Shown here in pieces: positions 1 to 7,593 of a stretch of 21,071 nt of DNA. Source of the stretch: an uncultured Bacilli bacterium (GTDB taxonomy: Bacteria; Bacillota_I; Bacilli_A; RF39; UBA660); assembly GCA_934155005.1 (NCBI GenBank), contig CAKPGR010000017.1:1-21071 (forward strand), given 5' to 3'. Within the stretch, counting starts at the first letter, position 1. Every line of letters starts with the position of its first letter. A program made the position numbers and the translations under genes. The notes beneath the pieces are model-generated. The model was not told the DNA's origin. It was given only the letters and a program-made list of their open reading frames with translations, and searched no databases.

Positions 1-74
1 TGGGCGATATAGGACTCGAACCTATGACCCCCTGCTTGTAAGGCAGGTGCTCTAACCAACTGAGCTAATCGCCC
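1..74 (-). tRNA. tRNA-Val (anticodon TAC)
   Basis: The reverse complement folds as a cloverleaf. The acceptor GGGCGAT pairs with ATCGCCC, the anticodon stem CCTGC/GCAGG carries loop CTTACAA with anticodon TAC, and the T-arm has TTCGAGT. Position 1 is the discriminator A. A CCA tail, if encoded, lies outside the window. A consensus promoter sits directly upstream (93-121), so this tRNA starts its own transcription unit and transcription runs out of the window. Confidence 0.95.
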
Positions 75-92
75 AACTCATTTGACTAATTG

Positions 93-121
93 AGTATAAC
101 ATTTATATTTTTATTTGTCAA
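93..121 (-). promoter_or_regulatory. Promoter for tRNA-Val
   Basis: On the minus strand, TTGACA (116-121) and TATACT (93-98) are separated by exactly 17 nt, about 19 nt upstream of the tRNA 5' end. This near-consensus promoter fits a stable RNA gene. The -35 box lies inside the last codons of the S1-domain gene, so the two units overlap. Confidence 0.8.
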
Positions 122-458
122 TATTTTTTTCTATCCAAGTTGGTAAAAATTTTGCTAAAGTGGAAAAACCGTGCTCTGTTTCAACAATTTTTCTCTTTTT
201 AACAAATTTATTTCCTTGTTTTTCTATATTTTTAATACTTAATTTCATTTGTGATTTACTATCATCAATATCTAAAATTTCAACATTTATATCATCATTT
301 ATATTAGCAAACATTTTAGGGTCTTTAACATATTTAGAAGATATTTCTGAAATATGTATTAAGCCACTATACTCATCATCTAATTTAACGAATATTCCAT
401 AATCAGTTATCCCACTAACTTTGCCTTTAACTATTTTTCCTTTTTTATATACAGCCAT
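111..458 (-). CDS. S1-domain RNA-binding protein (GSP13/YugI-like)
   Basis: A 115-residue protein made of one N-terminal S1/OB domain: residues about 7-75 show the typical G-x-V-x-x-I-x-x-[YF]-G-[IA]-F-V, GLIHISEIS and DDINVEILDID pattern. A short basic linker (KKRK) and a tail follow. Size and layout match the small stand-alone S1 proteins of Firmicutes (Bacillus YugI/general stress protein 13, pneumococcal CvfD), which bind RNA or ribosomes and act post-transcriptionally. The start ATG at 458 follows GAGGTG. It diverges from the NifU-domain gene. A minus-strand TATAAT at 477-482 preceded by TG and one base could be its extended -10. The RNA-binding role is family knowledge; its targets are unknown. 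Confidence 0.85.
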   Translation of the reverse strand: MAVYKKGKIVKGKVSGITDYGIFVKLDDEYSGLIHISEISSKYVKDPKMFANINDDINVEILDIDDSKSQMKLSIKNIEKQGNKFVKKRKIVETEHGFSTLAKFLPTWIEKNIDK

Positions 459-506
459 AACGACACCTCAAAATAGATTATAACACGATTTTATAAAAAT
501 ATAAAG

Positions 507-535
507 TTTACTTTTATAAAACTAAGATGTATAAT
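507..535 (+). promoter_or_regulatory. Promoter for the NifU-domain gene
   Basis: TTTACT (507-512) and TATAAT (530-535) are 17 nt apart. The -10 overlaps the upstream in-frame ATG at 527, which argues that translation starts at 551 instead. The expected transcript start near 542 leaves a very short leader holding GGTG. Confidence 0.6.
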
Positions 536-550
536 CTATTTGGTGATAAA

Positions 551-778
551 ATGAGTGATAAAGAAAAAATTATTGAAGTTATTGATCAATTAAGGCCTTT
601 TTTAATTAATGATGGTGGAAATATTGAATTTGTTGATTACAAAGATAATGTTGTCTACATCAAAATGATGGGAGCCTGCGCTGATTGCGTCATGATTGAT
701 GCTACATTAAAAGATGGAATCGAAATGGCTATTAAAGAAGAAGTCCCAAGTGTTAAAGAAGTTATAAATATTAATTAA
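551..778 (+). CDS. NifU C-terminal-domain Fe-S scaffold protein (Bacillus YutI-like)
   Basis: A 75-residue protein that is only the NifU/Nfu C-terminal domain: the RPFL-x-x-DGG-x-x-x-F signature (residues about 15-28) and the cluster-ligand CxxC in GACADC (Cys43, Cys46). Family members hold a labile 4Fe-4S cluster as dimers and hand it to apo-proteins. I chose the ATG at 551, preceded by GGTG. The in-frame ATG at 527 adds eight non-homologous residues and overlaps the -10 box. The 3' end overlaps the convergent YutH-like gene by 8 nt. The same pair, yutI and yutH, is adjacent in Bacillus subtilis, which supports both calls. Confidence 0.9.
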   Translation: MSDKEKIIEVIDQLRPFLINDGGNIEFVDYKDNVVYIKMMGACADCVMIDATLKDGIEMAIKEEVPSVKEVININ

Positions 779-1658
779 GGAGCCATTCAATAGTTGGAAT
801 GTTAATAAATGTTTTAATATTCATATATATTTTTTTTACCATATTTTCGTATTTTAAAGTATTTTCCAATACTTTTTTTATTTGCTCATCATTAGAGTCA
901 TTATTAATTACATTTTCAAAAGTATCAAAATATAAAGTTGGATACATCATTCTAACGAAAAATAAAATTATTTCTTCATTATTAAAGTTATTTAAAATCA
1001 TATCATTTAAAATTTTCTCATAAGTTATTTTACCTTCAAACATAAATGATTTAAAATATTCGCTCATATCTCTTGATCTTGAATCTATAACTATATTAAA
1101 AGGATTATATAAATCATATAAAGTAGAATCTCTATCAATTCTTTTATGTGATATATATGAATTTATTTCAAAATCAAACTCATTTAAAAAAGATATAGCT
1201 GTCTCTACATATCCTGAAAAATAGGGAAAACTTTCTTTTAATAATGGATATTTATCGCCAAATTGATTTATTTGGTATTCAAAATAATCCATTTTAGCAC
1301 TCCACAAATTTTTCCAATTCAAATTATTTTTTACTGGAATATATAGTTTATTAAATTCTAATATATCATTATAGGTTGCTTTTTTGTCTAGATATAGATA
1401 TGAAACCATTAATATATAAAATTTATTTTCTATTTTTGTTACATAGTTATTTTCAATATTTTCTAATATTTTATGTGTATATATTCCATACTTTTTTAAA
1501 TCTTCACTTAACTTTATAGTTTTTGATAGTTCTTCTAATGAATTATTGTATTCTATAATATGATATTTAAAATCTCCCATTATAAAATAATACTTTCCCT
1601 TTGTTTGGTGAATTTTGTCTATCTTAATATTATAATAATATTCTAGGTTGTTTTTCAT
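771..1658 (-). CDS. yutH: YutH-like CotS-family protein (kinase-fold)
   Basis: A 295-residue protein with weak similarity to Bacillus YutH, an endospore coat-associated protein of the CotS/aminoglycoside-phosphotransferase-like group. The clearest part is residues about 168-203: SHKRIDRDSTLYDLYNPF followed by NIVIDSRSRDMSEYFKS, matching the His-Arg-Ile...Asp...D-x-x-SRD-x-x-E-Y pattern of the family's catalytic-loop region. A classical kinase HxDxxxxN motif is not obvious, so activity is uncertain. The start ATG follows GAGGTG. Adjacency to the NifU-domain gene reproduces the Bacillus order. Its presence does not prove the host sporulates. The function here is unknown, and the family assignment rests on motif and synteny rather than alignment. 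Confidence 0.65.
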   Translation of the reverse strand: MKNNLEYYYNIKIDKIHQTKGKYYFIMGDFKYHIIEYNNSLEELSKTIKLSEDLKKYGIYTHKILENIENNYVTKIENKFYILMVSYLYLDKKATYNDILEFNKLYIPVKNNLNWKNLWSAKMDYFEYQINQFGDKYPLLKESFPYFSGYVETAISFLNEFDFEINSYISHKRIDRDSTLYDLYNPFNIVIDSRSRDMSEYFKSFMFEGKITYEKILNDMILNNFNNEEIILFFVRMMYPTLYFDTFENVINNDSNDEQIKKVLENTLKYENMVKKIYMNIKTFINIPTIEWLLN

Positions 1659-1703
1659 CTAATTCACCTCATTATAATTTTATTATCTTTATATTTTTTT
1701 ATG

Positions 1704-1729
1704 AAAAAAGTTGGAATATATCCAACTTT
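1704..1729 (-). terminator. Terminator of gap
   Basis: On the minus strand a perfect 9-bp stem AAAGTTGGA/TCCAACTTT with a 5-nt loop starts inside the gap stop codon and runs into TTTTTT. It is a textbook intrinsic terminator separating gap from the downstream YutH-like gene. Confidence 0.85.
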
Positions 1730-2738
1730 ATTTATTCATTAATTCACCAACGTATTTAGCTAATCTAACCATTTGACTACTATATCCCATTTCATTATCA
1801 TACCAAGCTACTATTTTTACCATTTGTTTACCCTCAACTTCAACAATATTAATCAACTCTAAGTCTACAAGAGCACCTACTGTATTGCCGATAATATCGC
1901 TAGAAACAATAGGATCATTTGTAACTCTAATAGTTTCATTTTGATTAATATTAAAAACTTGTTTAATATTTTCTATTGTAGTATTTTTTTCAAGTTGAAG
2001 TGTTAAATCGATTACTGAACCTGTTGTAACTGGAACACGATAAGCTAGCCCATCCAATTTTCCTTCTAAATTAGGAAGTACTTTTCCAATCGCACTTGCT
2101 GCTCCTGTTGATGTTGGAACAATATTTGCTGCAGCTGCTCTTCCTCTTCTTGATTTAAATCCTTTTTTATGCGCTACATCAAGTGTTGCTTGATCGTTTG
2201 TATAAGCATGAATTGTTGTCATATAACCTTTTTCTATTTTAAAATAATAATCCATTATTCTAAGAACTGGTGCTAGACAGTTTGTTGTACAAGATGCTGC
2301 TGATATTACTTCTTCTGTTCCATCTAACGTTTTTTCATTAACATTATAAACAATTGTTTTTAAATCTCCCTTAGCTGGCGCTGATATAATAACCTTCTTT
2401 GCACCTGCTTTTATATGTGCATAGGCTTTATCTTTATCTGTAAATAAACCTGTGCATTCAAATACAATATCAATATTTAATTCTTTCCATGGTAATTTCT
2501 CTGGATCTGTTTCTTTGTAGACTTTAATTTCTCTTCCATCAACAATAATACTATCTTCTGTTGAACTAATTTCTTTATTATATAATCTATGCGAAGTATC
2601 ATATTTCAATAAATATGCTAAATCAGAAGCTGCTGTAAGATCATTAATAGCTACTACTTCTAAATTAGGATCTTCTTCCATTATTCTAAATACTAATCTA
2701 CCAATACGACCAAAACCATTAATTGCTACTTTTGTCAT
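1728..2738 (-). CDS. gap: Glyceraldehyde-3-phosphate dehydrogenase (glycolytic, NAD-type)
   Basis: A 336-residue enzyme that oxidises glyceraldehyde 3-phosphate to 1,3-bisphosphoglycerate with NAD. Visible landmarks are the Rossmann motif NGFGRIGR (7-14), Asp33 in INDLTA (the usual NAD-preferring residue), catalytic Cys150 in SAASCTTNC, His177 in TIHAYT, the GRAAAANIVPTSTGAA phosphate-site segment and the C-terminal WYDNEMGYS. The start is the ATG at 2738, preceded by GGAGAAGGGG. An in-frame ATG nine codons upstream would place that strong ribosome site inside the gene. The gene is single, with its own terminator. No CggR gene or other glycolytic gene is adjacent. Confidence 0.98.
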   Translation of the reverse strand: MTKVAINGFGRIGRLVFRIMEEDPNLEVVAINDLTAASDLAYLLKYDTSHRLYNKEISSTEDSIIVDGREIKVYKETDPEKLPWKELNIDIVFECTGLFTDKDKAYAHIKAGAKKVIISAPAKGDLKTIVYNVNEKTLDGTEEVISAASCTTNCLAPVLRIMDYYFKIEKGYMTTIHAYTNDQATLDVAHKKGFKSRRGRAAAANIVPTSTGAASAIGKVLPNLEGKLDGLAYRVPVTTGSVIDLTLQLEKNTTIENIKQVFNINQNETIRVTNDPIVSSDIIGNTVGALVDLELINIVEVEGKQMVKIVAWYDNEMGYSSQMVRLAKYVGELMNK

Positions 2739-2825
2739 TTTATCCCCTTCTCCATATTTATTCATTTTGATTTTAACATAACTAAATTCAATTTTTTGTC
2801 TTTTTTTATCTCTTTTATAAATTTG

Positions 2826-2840
2826 TTTACACTTTGTAAA
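2826..2840. promoter_or_regulatory. Dyad TTTACA-N3-TGTAAA upstream of gap
   Basis: A perfect 6-3-6 inverted repeat about 90 nt upstream of the gap start, in a 208-nt intergenic stretch that otherwise holds AT-rich sequence. On the minus strand TTTACA is also 17 nt from TAAAAG, so the dyad may overlap the -35 of a gap promoter. It could be an operator. It does not resemble the CggR or CcpA consensus. Confidence 0.35.
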
Positions 2841-2915
2841 ACAAGGTAATTAATTTTAAACTAAATGTCGGTATAAATAAAATCTTTTATTTATATTTAA
2901 ATATATAATAATTTT

Positions 2916-2954
2916 TTGAATAATGTTTGCTATAAATTATCTTACATTACTCAA
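2916..2954 (-). other. Inverted repeat at the 3' end of the nucleoside kinase gene
   Basis: TTGAGTAATGT and ACATTATTCAA can pair (11 bp with one G-U) around a 17-nt loop, beginning within the stop region of the kinase gene. It lacks a T-run on the minus strand (AAAAA follows), so it is not a canonical terminator. It may protect the mRNA 3' end. Confidence 0.35.
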
Positions 2955-4608
2955 AACAACTTCCACCAATGAATTCCCTTAGAATAGAATCTTGTGGAAT
3001 GTAATCACTAGGTATTGGTAAAAAGTTCCTTAAAAAATTAATTAATCTTAGTGCTTCACTATACATAGGGTCTGTTTCTGGAACTGAGAATAATAAAGGT
3101 TCTGCATATGTTTTTAAAATTCCAAGTTCATAAACTAATGCTGAATTAATAATAAAATCTGCATCATCTTGAAAAGGAAAGATATGTTTTTCTTCTCCCT
3201 CTCTAATATTTTTCCACATATTTAAAGTATCAGACGCACTATAACTTCTATACTTATTGTCTCTAACAATTCTTCTTAATTTTCTTGTATCACTAGTATG
3301 AATACGATTATGGTTATCAATATTAAGTTGTGTTAGAGCATTTATATATATTTTAAATTTTTGATTTCTTTCAATTGAAATTGTTAAATCTTCGTTTAAA
3401 GCATGTAATCCTTCAATAATTACAACGTCCTTGGGTTCAAGTTTTAATACTTTTCCTTTATATTCCCTTTTACCAAGCAAAAAATTATACTCAGGTATTT
3501 CCACTTCTTCGCCAGCAAATAATTTCATTAAATGTTTATTGAATAATGTTACATCTACAGCATTTAATGATTCAGTATCTAACTCTCCATTTTCTAAACG
3601 TGGTGTTTTATTTCTATCTACAAAGTAATCGTCTATTGATATTTGATGTGTTTTAACACCTTTACTTTGAAGATAAGTTTCTAATTTTTTACTTGTTGTT
3701 GTTTTTCCTGCTGAGGAAGGTCCTGCTATTAAAACAAGTCTAATTGTATCATTATTTTGATATATTTTTTCAGCTATATTAGATAATTGATTATTATAAT
3801 AAGTTTCAGCTAGTCTTATTAAATCATTATATTTACCATTTGATACTACTTCATTTAAATCAGAAGCATTTTCTATTCCTATTTTTTTACCCCAACGTGC
3901 ATAATCTAAGAATGTATCAAACAACATATTATGATGAACATAGTCTAATGTACATTCTGGATTATAACAATCTGGATAACTCAAAACAAAGCCATTATCT
4001 CTTATATAAGTAAGTTTAAAATCATCTATTTGTCCTGTCGAATAAGCAAGTTCTCCATAAAAATAATCATACATATCATCAATACGATATAAGTTTATAT
4101 AAGTATTACTAATATATTTTAAAACTTTAACTTTATCTATTTGTCTTTTTTGTTTGAAATATTTTATAGCGTCAAATCTTGAAACGCTAACTTTATTTAT
4201 TAAATAATCTTTTTTAGATATATTTTTCATTTCTTCTTCTATTCTTTTTATAATAGGTTTATCAATTTCAATACCTTCTATTTCACAATAATAACCTTTA
4301 TCTATCGAATGATGTATTATAGTTTCTATTTCTTTTCCTAAAACTCTTTTTACAGCTGTTATAAGCATAAATTGAGTTGTTCTACCATAAACACCATTAC
4401 CAAGTCCGCTACTTCTATCAAAAAAATCAACTTTACAACTTCTAGTTATTTTTTCTTCTAATTCAGTAACATTATTATCAACCATACCGATTAAAATTGG
4501 ATAATTATATTTATTTTGAAATTGTTCACTTATTTCTTTTAAAGTAACATTTGAATCAAATTCTACAACATCTAAATCTTTGTAATTAATTTTAATTTTA
4601 TTTGTCAT
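2947..4608 (-). CDS. TGS/ThrRS-like plus uridine-kinase fusion (nucleoside kinase)
   Basis: A 553-residue protein with three parts: an N-terminal TGS-like domain (about 1-62), a threonyl-tRNA-synthetase-like second additional domain (about 75-230, with HHSIDKGYYCEI at 99-110), and a C-terminal P-loop uridine kinase/phosphoribulokinase-fold domain. The last has Walker A GPSSAGKTT (296-304), DDYF at 326-329 and VVIIEGLHAL near 396-404. This architecture is a known Firmicutes/Thermotoga family annotated as nucleoside kinase. The kinase part would phosphorylate uridine or a similar nucleoside, and the role of the tRNA-synthetase-like front is unclear. Length agrees with the family. The ATG at 4608 follows AGAGGGATATC. 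It diverges from clpP and has its own promoter. Confidence 0.88.
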   Translation of the reverse strand: MTNKIKINYKDLDVVEFDSNVTLKEISEQFQNKYNYPILIGMVDNNVTELEEKITRSCKVDFFDRSSGLGNGVYGRTTQFMLITAVKRVLGKEIETIIHHSIDKGYYCEIEGIEIDKPIIKRIEEEMKNISKKDYLINKVSVSRFDAIKYFKQKRQIDKVKVLKYISNTYINLYRIDDMYDYFYGELAYSTGQIDDFKLTYIRDNGFVLSYPDCYNPECTLDYVHHNMLFDTFLDYARWGKKIGIENASDLNEVVSNGKYNDLIRLAETYYNNQLSNIAEKIYQNNDTIRLVLIAGPSSAGKTTTSKKLETYLQSKGVKTHQISIDDYFVDRNKTPRLENGELDTESLNAVDVTLFNKHLMKLFAGEEVEIPEYNFLLGKREYKGKVLKLEPKDVVIIEGLHALNEDLTISIERNQKFKIYINALTQLNIDNHNRIHTSDTRKLRRIVRDNKYRSYSASDTLNMWKNIREGEEKHIFPFQDDADFIINSALVYELGILKTYAEPLLFSVPETDPMYSEALRLINFLRNFLPIPSDYIPQDSILREFIGGSCFE

Positions 4609-4631
4609 GATATCCCTCTTATTCTATATAC

Positions 4632-4660
4632 ATTTTACCAAATAATGTATAATTTGTCAC
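4632..4660 (-). promoter_or_regulatory. Promoter for the nucleoside kinase gene
   Basis: On the minus strand GTGACA (4655-4660) and TAAAAT (4632-4637) are 17 nt apart, with TGG just before the -10 (extended -10 type). The start codon is about 24 nt downstream. Confidence 0.6.
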
Positions 4661-4679
4661 ATAATTTAATGAATATTTT

Positions 4680-4706
4680 CTATTTTTATTACTATTATAA
4701 AAATAG
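4680..4706 (+). promoter_or_regulatory. AT-rich dyad just upstream of the clpP ribosome site
   Basis: CTATTTTTAT (4680-4689) and ATAAAAATAG (4697-4706) form a perfect 10-bp inverted repeat with a 7-nt spacer. Its last two bases begin the clpP Shine-Dalgarno segment AGAAAGG. It could be an operator or a weak leader hairpin. No CtsR heptad repeat or CIRCE is visible upstream of clpP. Confidence 0.35.
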
Positions 4707-4719
4707 AAAGGATGATTTA

Positions 4720-5289
4720 ATGAATTTAGTTCCTACAGTAATTGAAAGGTGTAGTAATGGTGAGAAAAGTTATGATATATATTCAAGACTTCTAAAAGAT
4801 CGAATTATTATTTTATGTGGAGAAATTAATGATACAAACTCTAACATTGTAGTTGCTGAATTATTATATTTAGATTCTATAAATAATGATGATATAAGTA
4901 TTTATATTAATTCTCCTGGTGGTAGTGTTACAGCAGGTATGGCTATATATGATACTATGAATTTTATAAAATCTAATGTTTCAACTATATGTGTTGGTAT
5001 GGCTGCTAGTATGGCCGCTTTCCTTTTAAGCAGTGGAACTAAAGGAAAAAGATTTGCCCTTCCTAATAGCGAAGTTATGATTCATCAACCACTAGGAGGA
5101 GCTGAAGGTCAAGCAACAGAAATTAAAATAGCTGCTGAAAGGATCTTAAAACTTAAAGATAAAATGAATAAATTATTATCTAAAAATACTGGTCAAAGTT
5201 TAAAAAAAGTAGCTATTGATACCGAAAGAGATTATTTCTTAGAAGCAAATGAAGCCTTAGAATATGGCCTTATTGATAAAGTCTTATAG
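4720..5289 (+). CDS. clpP: ATP-dependent Clp protease proteolytic subunit ClpP
   Basis: A 189-residue serine peptidase that forms the 14-subunit chamber working with Clp unfoldases. The catalytic triad is in register with well-studied ClpP: Ser97 in GMAASMAA, His122 in MIHQP, Asp171 in DTERDYF. The substrate-strand motif NSPGGSV (64-70) and GLIDKV at the end are also present. The start is the ATG at 4720 with AGAAAGG upstream. The open frame extends to 4645, but those 25 residues (rich in Tyr) are not ClpP-like. The N-terminus MNLVPTVIE matches family starts. No Clp unfoldase with a ClpP-binding loop lies in the window; the ClpB nearby is not a ClpP partner. Confidence 0.97.
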   Translation: MNLVPTVIERCSNGEKSYDIYSRLLKDRIIILCGEINDTNSNIVVAELLYLDSINNDDISIYINSPGGSVTAGMAIYDTMNFIKSNVSTICVGMAASMAAFLLSSGTKGKRFALPNSEVMIHQPLGGAEGQATEIKIAAERILKLKDKMNKLLSKNTGQSLKKVAIDTERDYFLEANEALEYGLIDKVL

Positions 5290-5312
5290 AAAAAAGACTT
5301 TTTTTAGTCTTT
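5278..5312. terminator. Bidirectional terminator between clpP and the convergent small gene
   Basis: For clpP, AAAGTCTT (5278-5285) pairs with AAGACTTT (5294-5301), followed by a seven-T run. In the other direction AAAGACT and AGTCTTT pair around six As, followed by Ts. Both stop codons are embedded in the structure. Confidence 0.8.
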
Positions 5313-5606
5313 GTAATCAATATCAATAATATCACTTATAGGAATTAACTCATTATCAATTGTTATTAATGACTTTTCATTTTTACCAATAATTTTTTTA
5401 GTTGTTTGATGATCACTAAAAGTTATCAATACATTTGCTTTATAAACATATCTTGGAGATGTAAAAATGTCATTTATTTTTCTTTGTACATCAATATTAT
5501 CTTTCTTTACCTTTCTTTCTTCGTTACTTGATATTGCATATGTTTCATTATTATTTAACTTCTTATTTATTTCACTCACAAAAATTTTTGGTTTTTTATT
5601 TTCCAA
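5304..5606 (-). CDS. Small protein of unknown function behind popT
   Basis: A 100-residue protein read from a TTG start at 5606, chosen because AGAGGTGAT lies 6 nt upstream. No ATG gives a better fit. The N-terminal 45 residues are charged, Lys/Asn-rich and probably disordered. The C-terminal half (about 53-98) alternates hydrophobic residues (VLITFSDHQ, SLITIDNELIPISDIIDID), as in a small beta-barrel. The final pattern of a strand ending in [IL]-x-[IL]-x-DII-x-I recalls YolD-like or Sm-like domains, but the match is weak and I do not assign a function. It follows popT by 45 nt on the same strand, so the two are probably cotranscribed. The shared terminator with clpP closes the unit. Confidence 0.7.
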   Translation of the reverse strand: MENKKPKIFVSEINKKLNNNETYAISSNEERKVKKDNIDVQRKINDIFTSPRYVYKANVLITFSDHQTTKKIIGKNEKSLITIDNELIPISDIIDIDYKD

Positions 5607-5651
5607 CTAAATCACCTCTAATTAATAATATGAAAAAAATTGTTCAAAATT

Positions 5652-6422
5652 CTATTTATCTAACTTTACAGAAATTATAAATCCTAAAAACATTAATATT
5701 ATAGAAAGAAAGTTTATTTTAAAATTTAACAAATTTTTAATAATTATAAATATAGTTGAAAGCATCAACCCAAAAATAATTAAATATAAATTTTTTTGAT
5801 AGTGTTTAAATAAATAAGATATAATCTTTGAAAGAAAAAGAAAACTTAATCCAAAGCTTGATATAAAAATCAACATTTCAATTGATAAAGGATTGGAAAA
5901 TATTTTTAGCATAAAATTATAACAACCTAGAAAAATATAGATTGCAGTCCCACTAATTCCTGGAACAATAGTTGTTAAACTTTCAATTATTCCAAGTATA
6001 AAAATAGTAAAAAAATTTATTTTTAATTTTATTTTATATATTTTAAAATTTATTAAGATTAACAAAATTATAGGAAAAATCAAAAAAATAATATCCTGTT
6101 TTTTCGTAATAGAAACTTTTTTAAACAACTTAGGGATTATTCCAAGAATTAAACCAATTATTAAAGACATTGTAAAAACATAATATTTACTAATTAATAA
6201 TAATAAAAATCTACTACTTAAAGTTATAGCTAGCAAAATACCTAATCCTAATGGGAATAAATATAAAAAGTTTTCTTTAAAGTTTTTAAATAAATTTGCT
6301 ATTTTATTTATACTCTCTTCATAAACATTAAGTGTTATTGCAAGTAAGCTACCACTAACACCTGGAATTACTTTGCCGCATCCTATAATAATACCTTTTA
6401 AAAATAGTATAATTGAAGACAT
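5652..6422 (-). CDS. popT: DUF368 membrane protein, PopT-type polyprenyl-phosphate translocase
   Basis: A 256-residue, very hydrophobic protein with about eight membrane helices. The DUF368 hallmarks are visible twice: KVIPGVSGS (residues 18-25) followed by the YEESINKI segment, and TIVPGISGTA (152-160). These form two inverted-repeat-like half-domains with re-entrant PG[VI]SG motifs. DUF368 proteins were shown to recycle undecaprenyl phosphate from the outer to the inner leaflet for wall polymer synthesis; that role is carried over here by family. ATG at 6422 follows GGTGATATA. The small unknown gene lies just downstream. It diverges from the surface-protein gene at 6505. Confidence 0.88.
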   Translation of the reverse strand: MSSIILFLKGIIIGCGKVIPGVSGSLLAITLNVYEESINKIANLFKNFKENFLYLFPLGLGILLAITLSSRFLLLLISKYYVFTMSLIIGLILGIIPKLFKKVSITKKQDIIFLIFPIILLILINFKIYKIKLKINFFTIFILGIIESLTTIVPGISGTAIYIFLGCYNFMLKIFSNPLSIEMLIFISSFGLSFLFLSKIISYLFKHYQKNLYLIIFGLMLSTIFIIIKNLLNFKINFLSIILMFLGFIISVKLDK

Positions 6423-6474
6423 TATATCACCATTTAATTATATTATTTACTTGTTGTATTCATTATTCTTTTTG

Positions 6475-6483
6475 TGATATAAT
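6475..6483 (+). promoter_or_regulatory. Extended -10 for the surface-protein gene
   Basis: TGATATAAT gives a TGn-extended consensus -10 about 22 nt upstream of the chosen ATG. No clear -35 lies 17 nt upstream, as is usual for extended -10 promoters. Confidence 0.5.
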
Positions 6484-6504
6484 TGTCTAAACGGGGAGAT
6501 GTTT

Positions 6505-7593
6505 ATGAATTTAAAAAATTTAGATAAAGATATGATTAAGAAATTAGGAATTATTTTAGGTAGTATTGTAGCTATATTTGTTATTTTTGTTTTCGTTAAA
6601 TTAATAATAGGATCTAGAATAGAGTATAGTGAAGTTGAATCTAGAATGATAATAGCAGCTAAAAATTATTATAAAAGTAATGCTGATAAATTACCAACAG
6701 TAAGCGGTGGTAAAGTAAGTGTTAGCGCTGATGCCTTAATAGAAAATGGTTTTTTAAAAGACTTAACTAAATTAGTTAAAGATAAAGATGCTAAATGTAC
6801 AGGTGAAGTTACTGTTACTAATAATAATGATTTACTATTTTATTCAGCCTCTTTAAACTGTGGTAAATATTATGAAACAAGAAAATTAAAAAACGTACTA
6901 ACTGAAAATGTTGTAACAAGTGGAAATGGTATTTATAATATAAATGGTGAATATATATTTAGAGGTGATAATGTTAATAACTTTATAACATTTGCTGATA
7001 GATTATGGAGAATTATTAAAATTAATGATGATGGTTCAATTAGAATTATCGATGTAACTAACTATTATGAAACTTCATGGGATGATAGGTATAATAGTGA
7101 TTTAGAAAATTATGAAGGAATTAATGATTATAGAGTTAGTAGATTAAAAGAAAAATTAGAGGAAGTTTATAATAATGGAGAGTTAACTGATGATCAAAAA
7201 TCTTTAATAGTTAATAAAAATTTATGTGTTGGAAAAAGATCAATAGATGAAACTAATAATAGTGGATCAGTAGAATGTTCTGATGTTGTTGAAAATCAAC
7301 CTTTATTACTTCCTCAACCTAATGAATTTGCTCTTGCAAGTTTGGATTCTAAATGTTCTAAACCAAGCGATCCTGAATGTACAAATTACAATTATATGGC
7401 TGATTTAAAACATTCAACTTGGTCAGCAATTGCTGATAGTGAAACATCATATAAAGCTTTTAAAATTAACAAAAGTGTATTCTTATCAAGAACTAATAAT
7501 TATAGTTATATTACATTAGTTACTACTATAAATCCAAATGTTAACTATGTATCTGGTGATGGTACTGAAAATAATCCATACACATTTAAATAA
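6505..7593 (+). CDS. TM-anchored surface protein, WRI-domain type (function unknown)
   Basis: 362 residues from the ATG at 6505, with GGGGAG 6 nt upstream. The earlier in-frame ATG at 6499 abuts that site and is unlikely. A short cytoplasmic N-terminus precedes one membrane helix (about 13-35). Then comes a helical/pilin-like segment (ESRMIIAAKNYYKSN...LPTVSGG) with paired cysteines (KCTGE, LNCGKYY). The next domain starts near IFRGDNVNNF and carries FADRLWRIIKINDDGSIRIID. The end is SGDGTENNPYTFK. The WRI...GSIRI and GDGT..NPY signatures recall DUF6273-like surface proteins that I associate with gut Bacilli metagenomes. There is no sorting signal or type IV pilin cleavage site. The protein probably faces outward; its role is unknown. 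Confidence 0.8.
   Translation: MNLKNLDKDMIKKLGIILGSIVAIFVIFVFVKLIIGSRIEYSEVESRMIIAAKNYYKSNADKLPTVSGGKVSVSADALIENGFLKDLTKLVKDKDAKCTGEVTVTNNNDLLFYSASLNCGKYYETRKLKNVLTENVVTSGNGIYNINGEYIFRGDNVNNFITFADRLWRIIKINDDGSIRIIDVTNYYETSWDDRYNSDLENYEGINDYRVSRLKEKLEEVYNNGELTDDQKSLIVNKNLCVGKRSIDETNNSGSVECSDVVENQPLLLPQPNEFALASLDSKCSKPSDPECTNYNYMADLKHSTWSAIADSETSYKAFKINKSVFLSRTNNYSYITLVTTINPNVNYVSGDGTENNPYTFK

Noticed and set aside
527..550. Upstream ATG extending the NifU-domain protein by eight residues
   Set aside because: It overlaps the -10 box at 530-535 and the added residues are not family-like; the ATG at 551 has GGTG upstream.
4645..4719. 25-codon N-terminal extension of ClpP
   Set aside because: It lacks a ribosome site, is not ClpP-like, and the triad numbering fits the ATG at 4720.
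4609..4719. CtsR operator upstream of clpP
   Set aside because: No GGTCAAA-type direct heptads can be found in the intergenic region.
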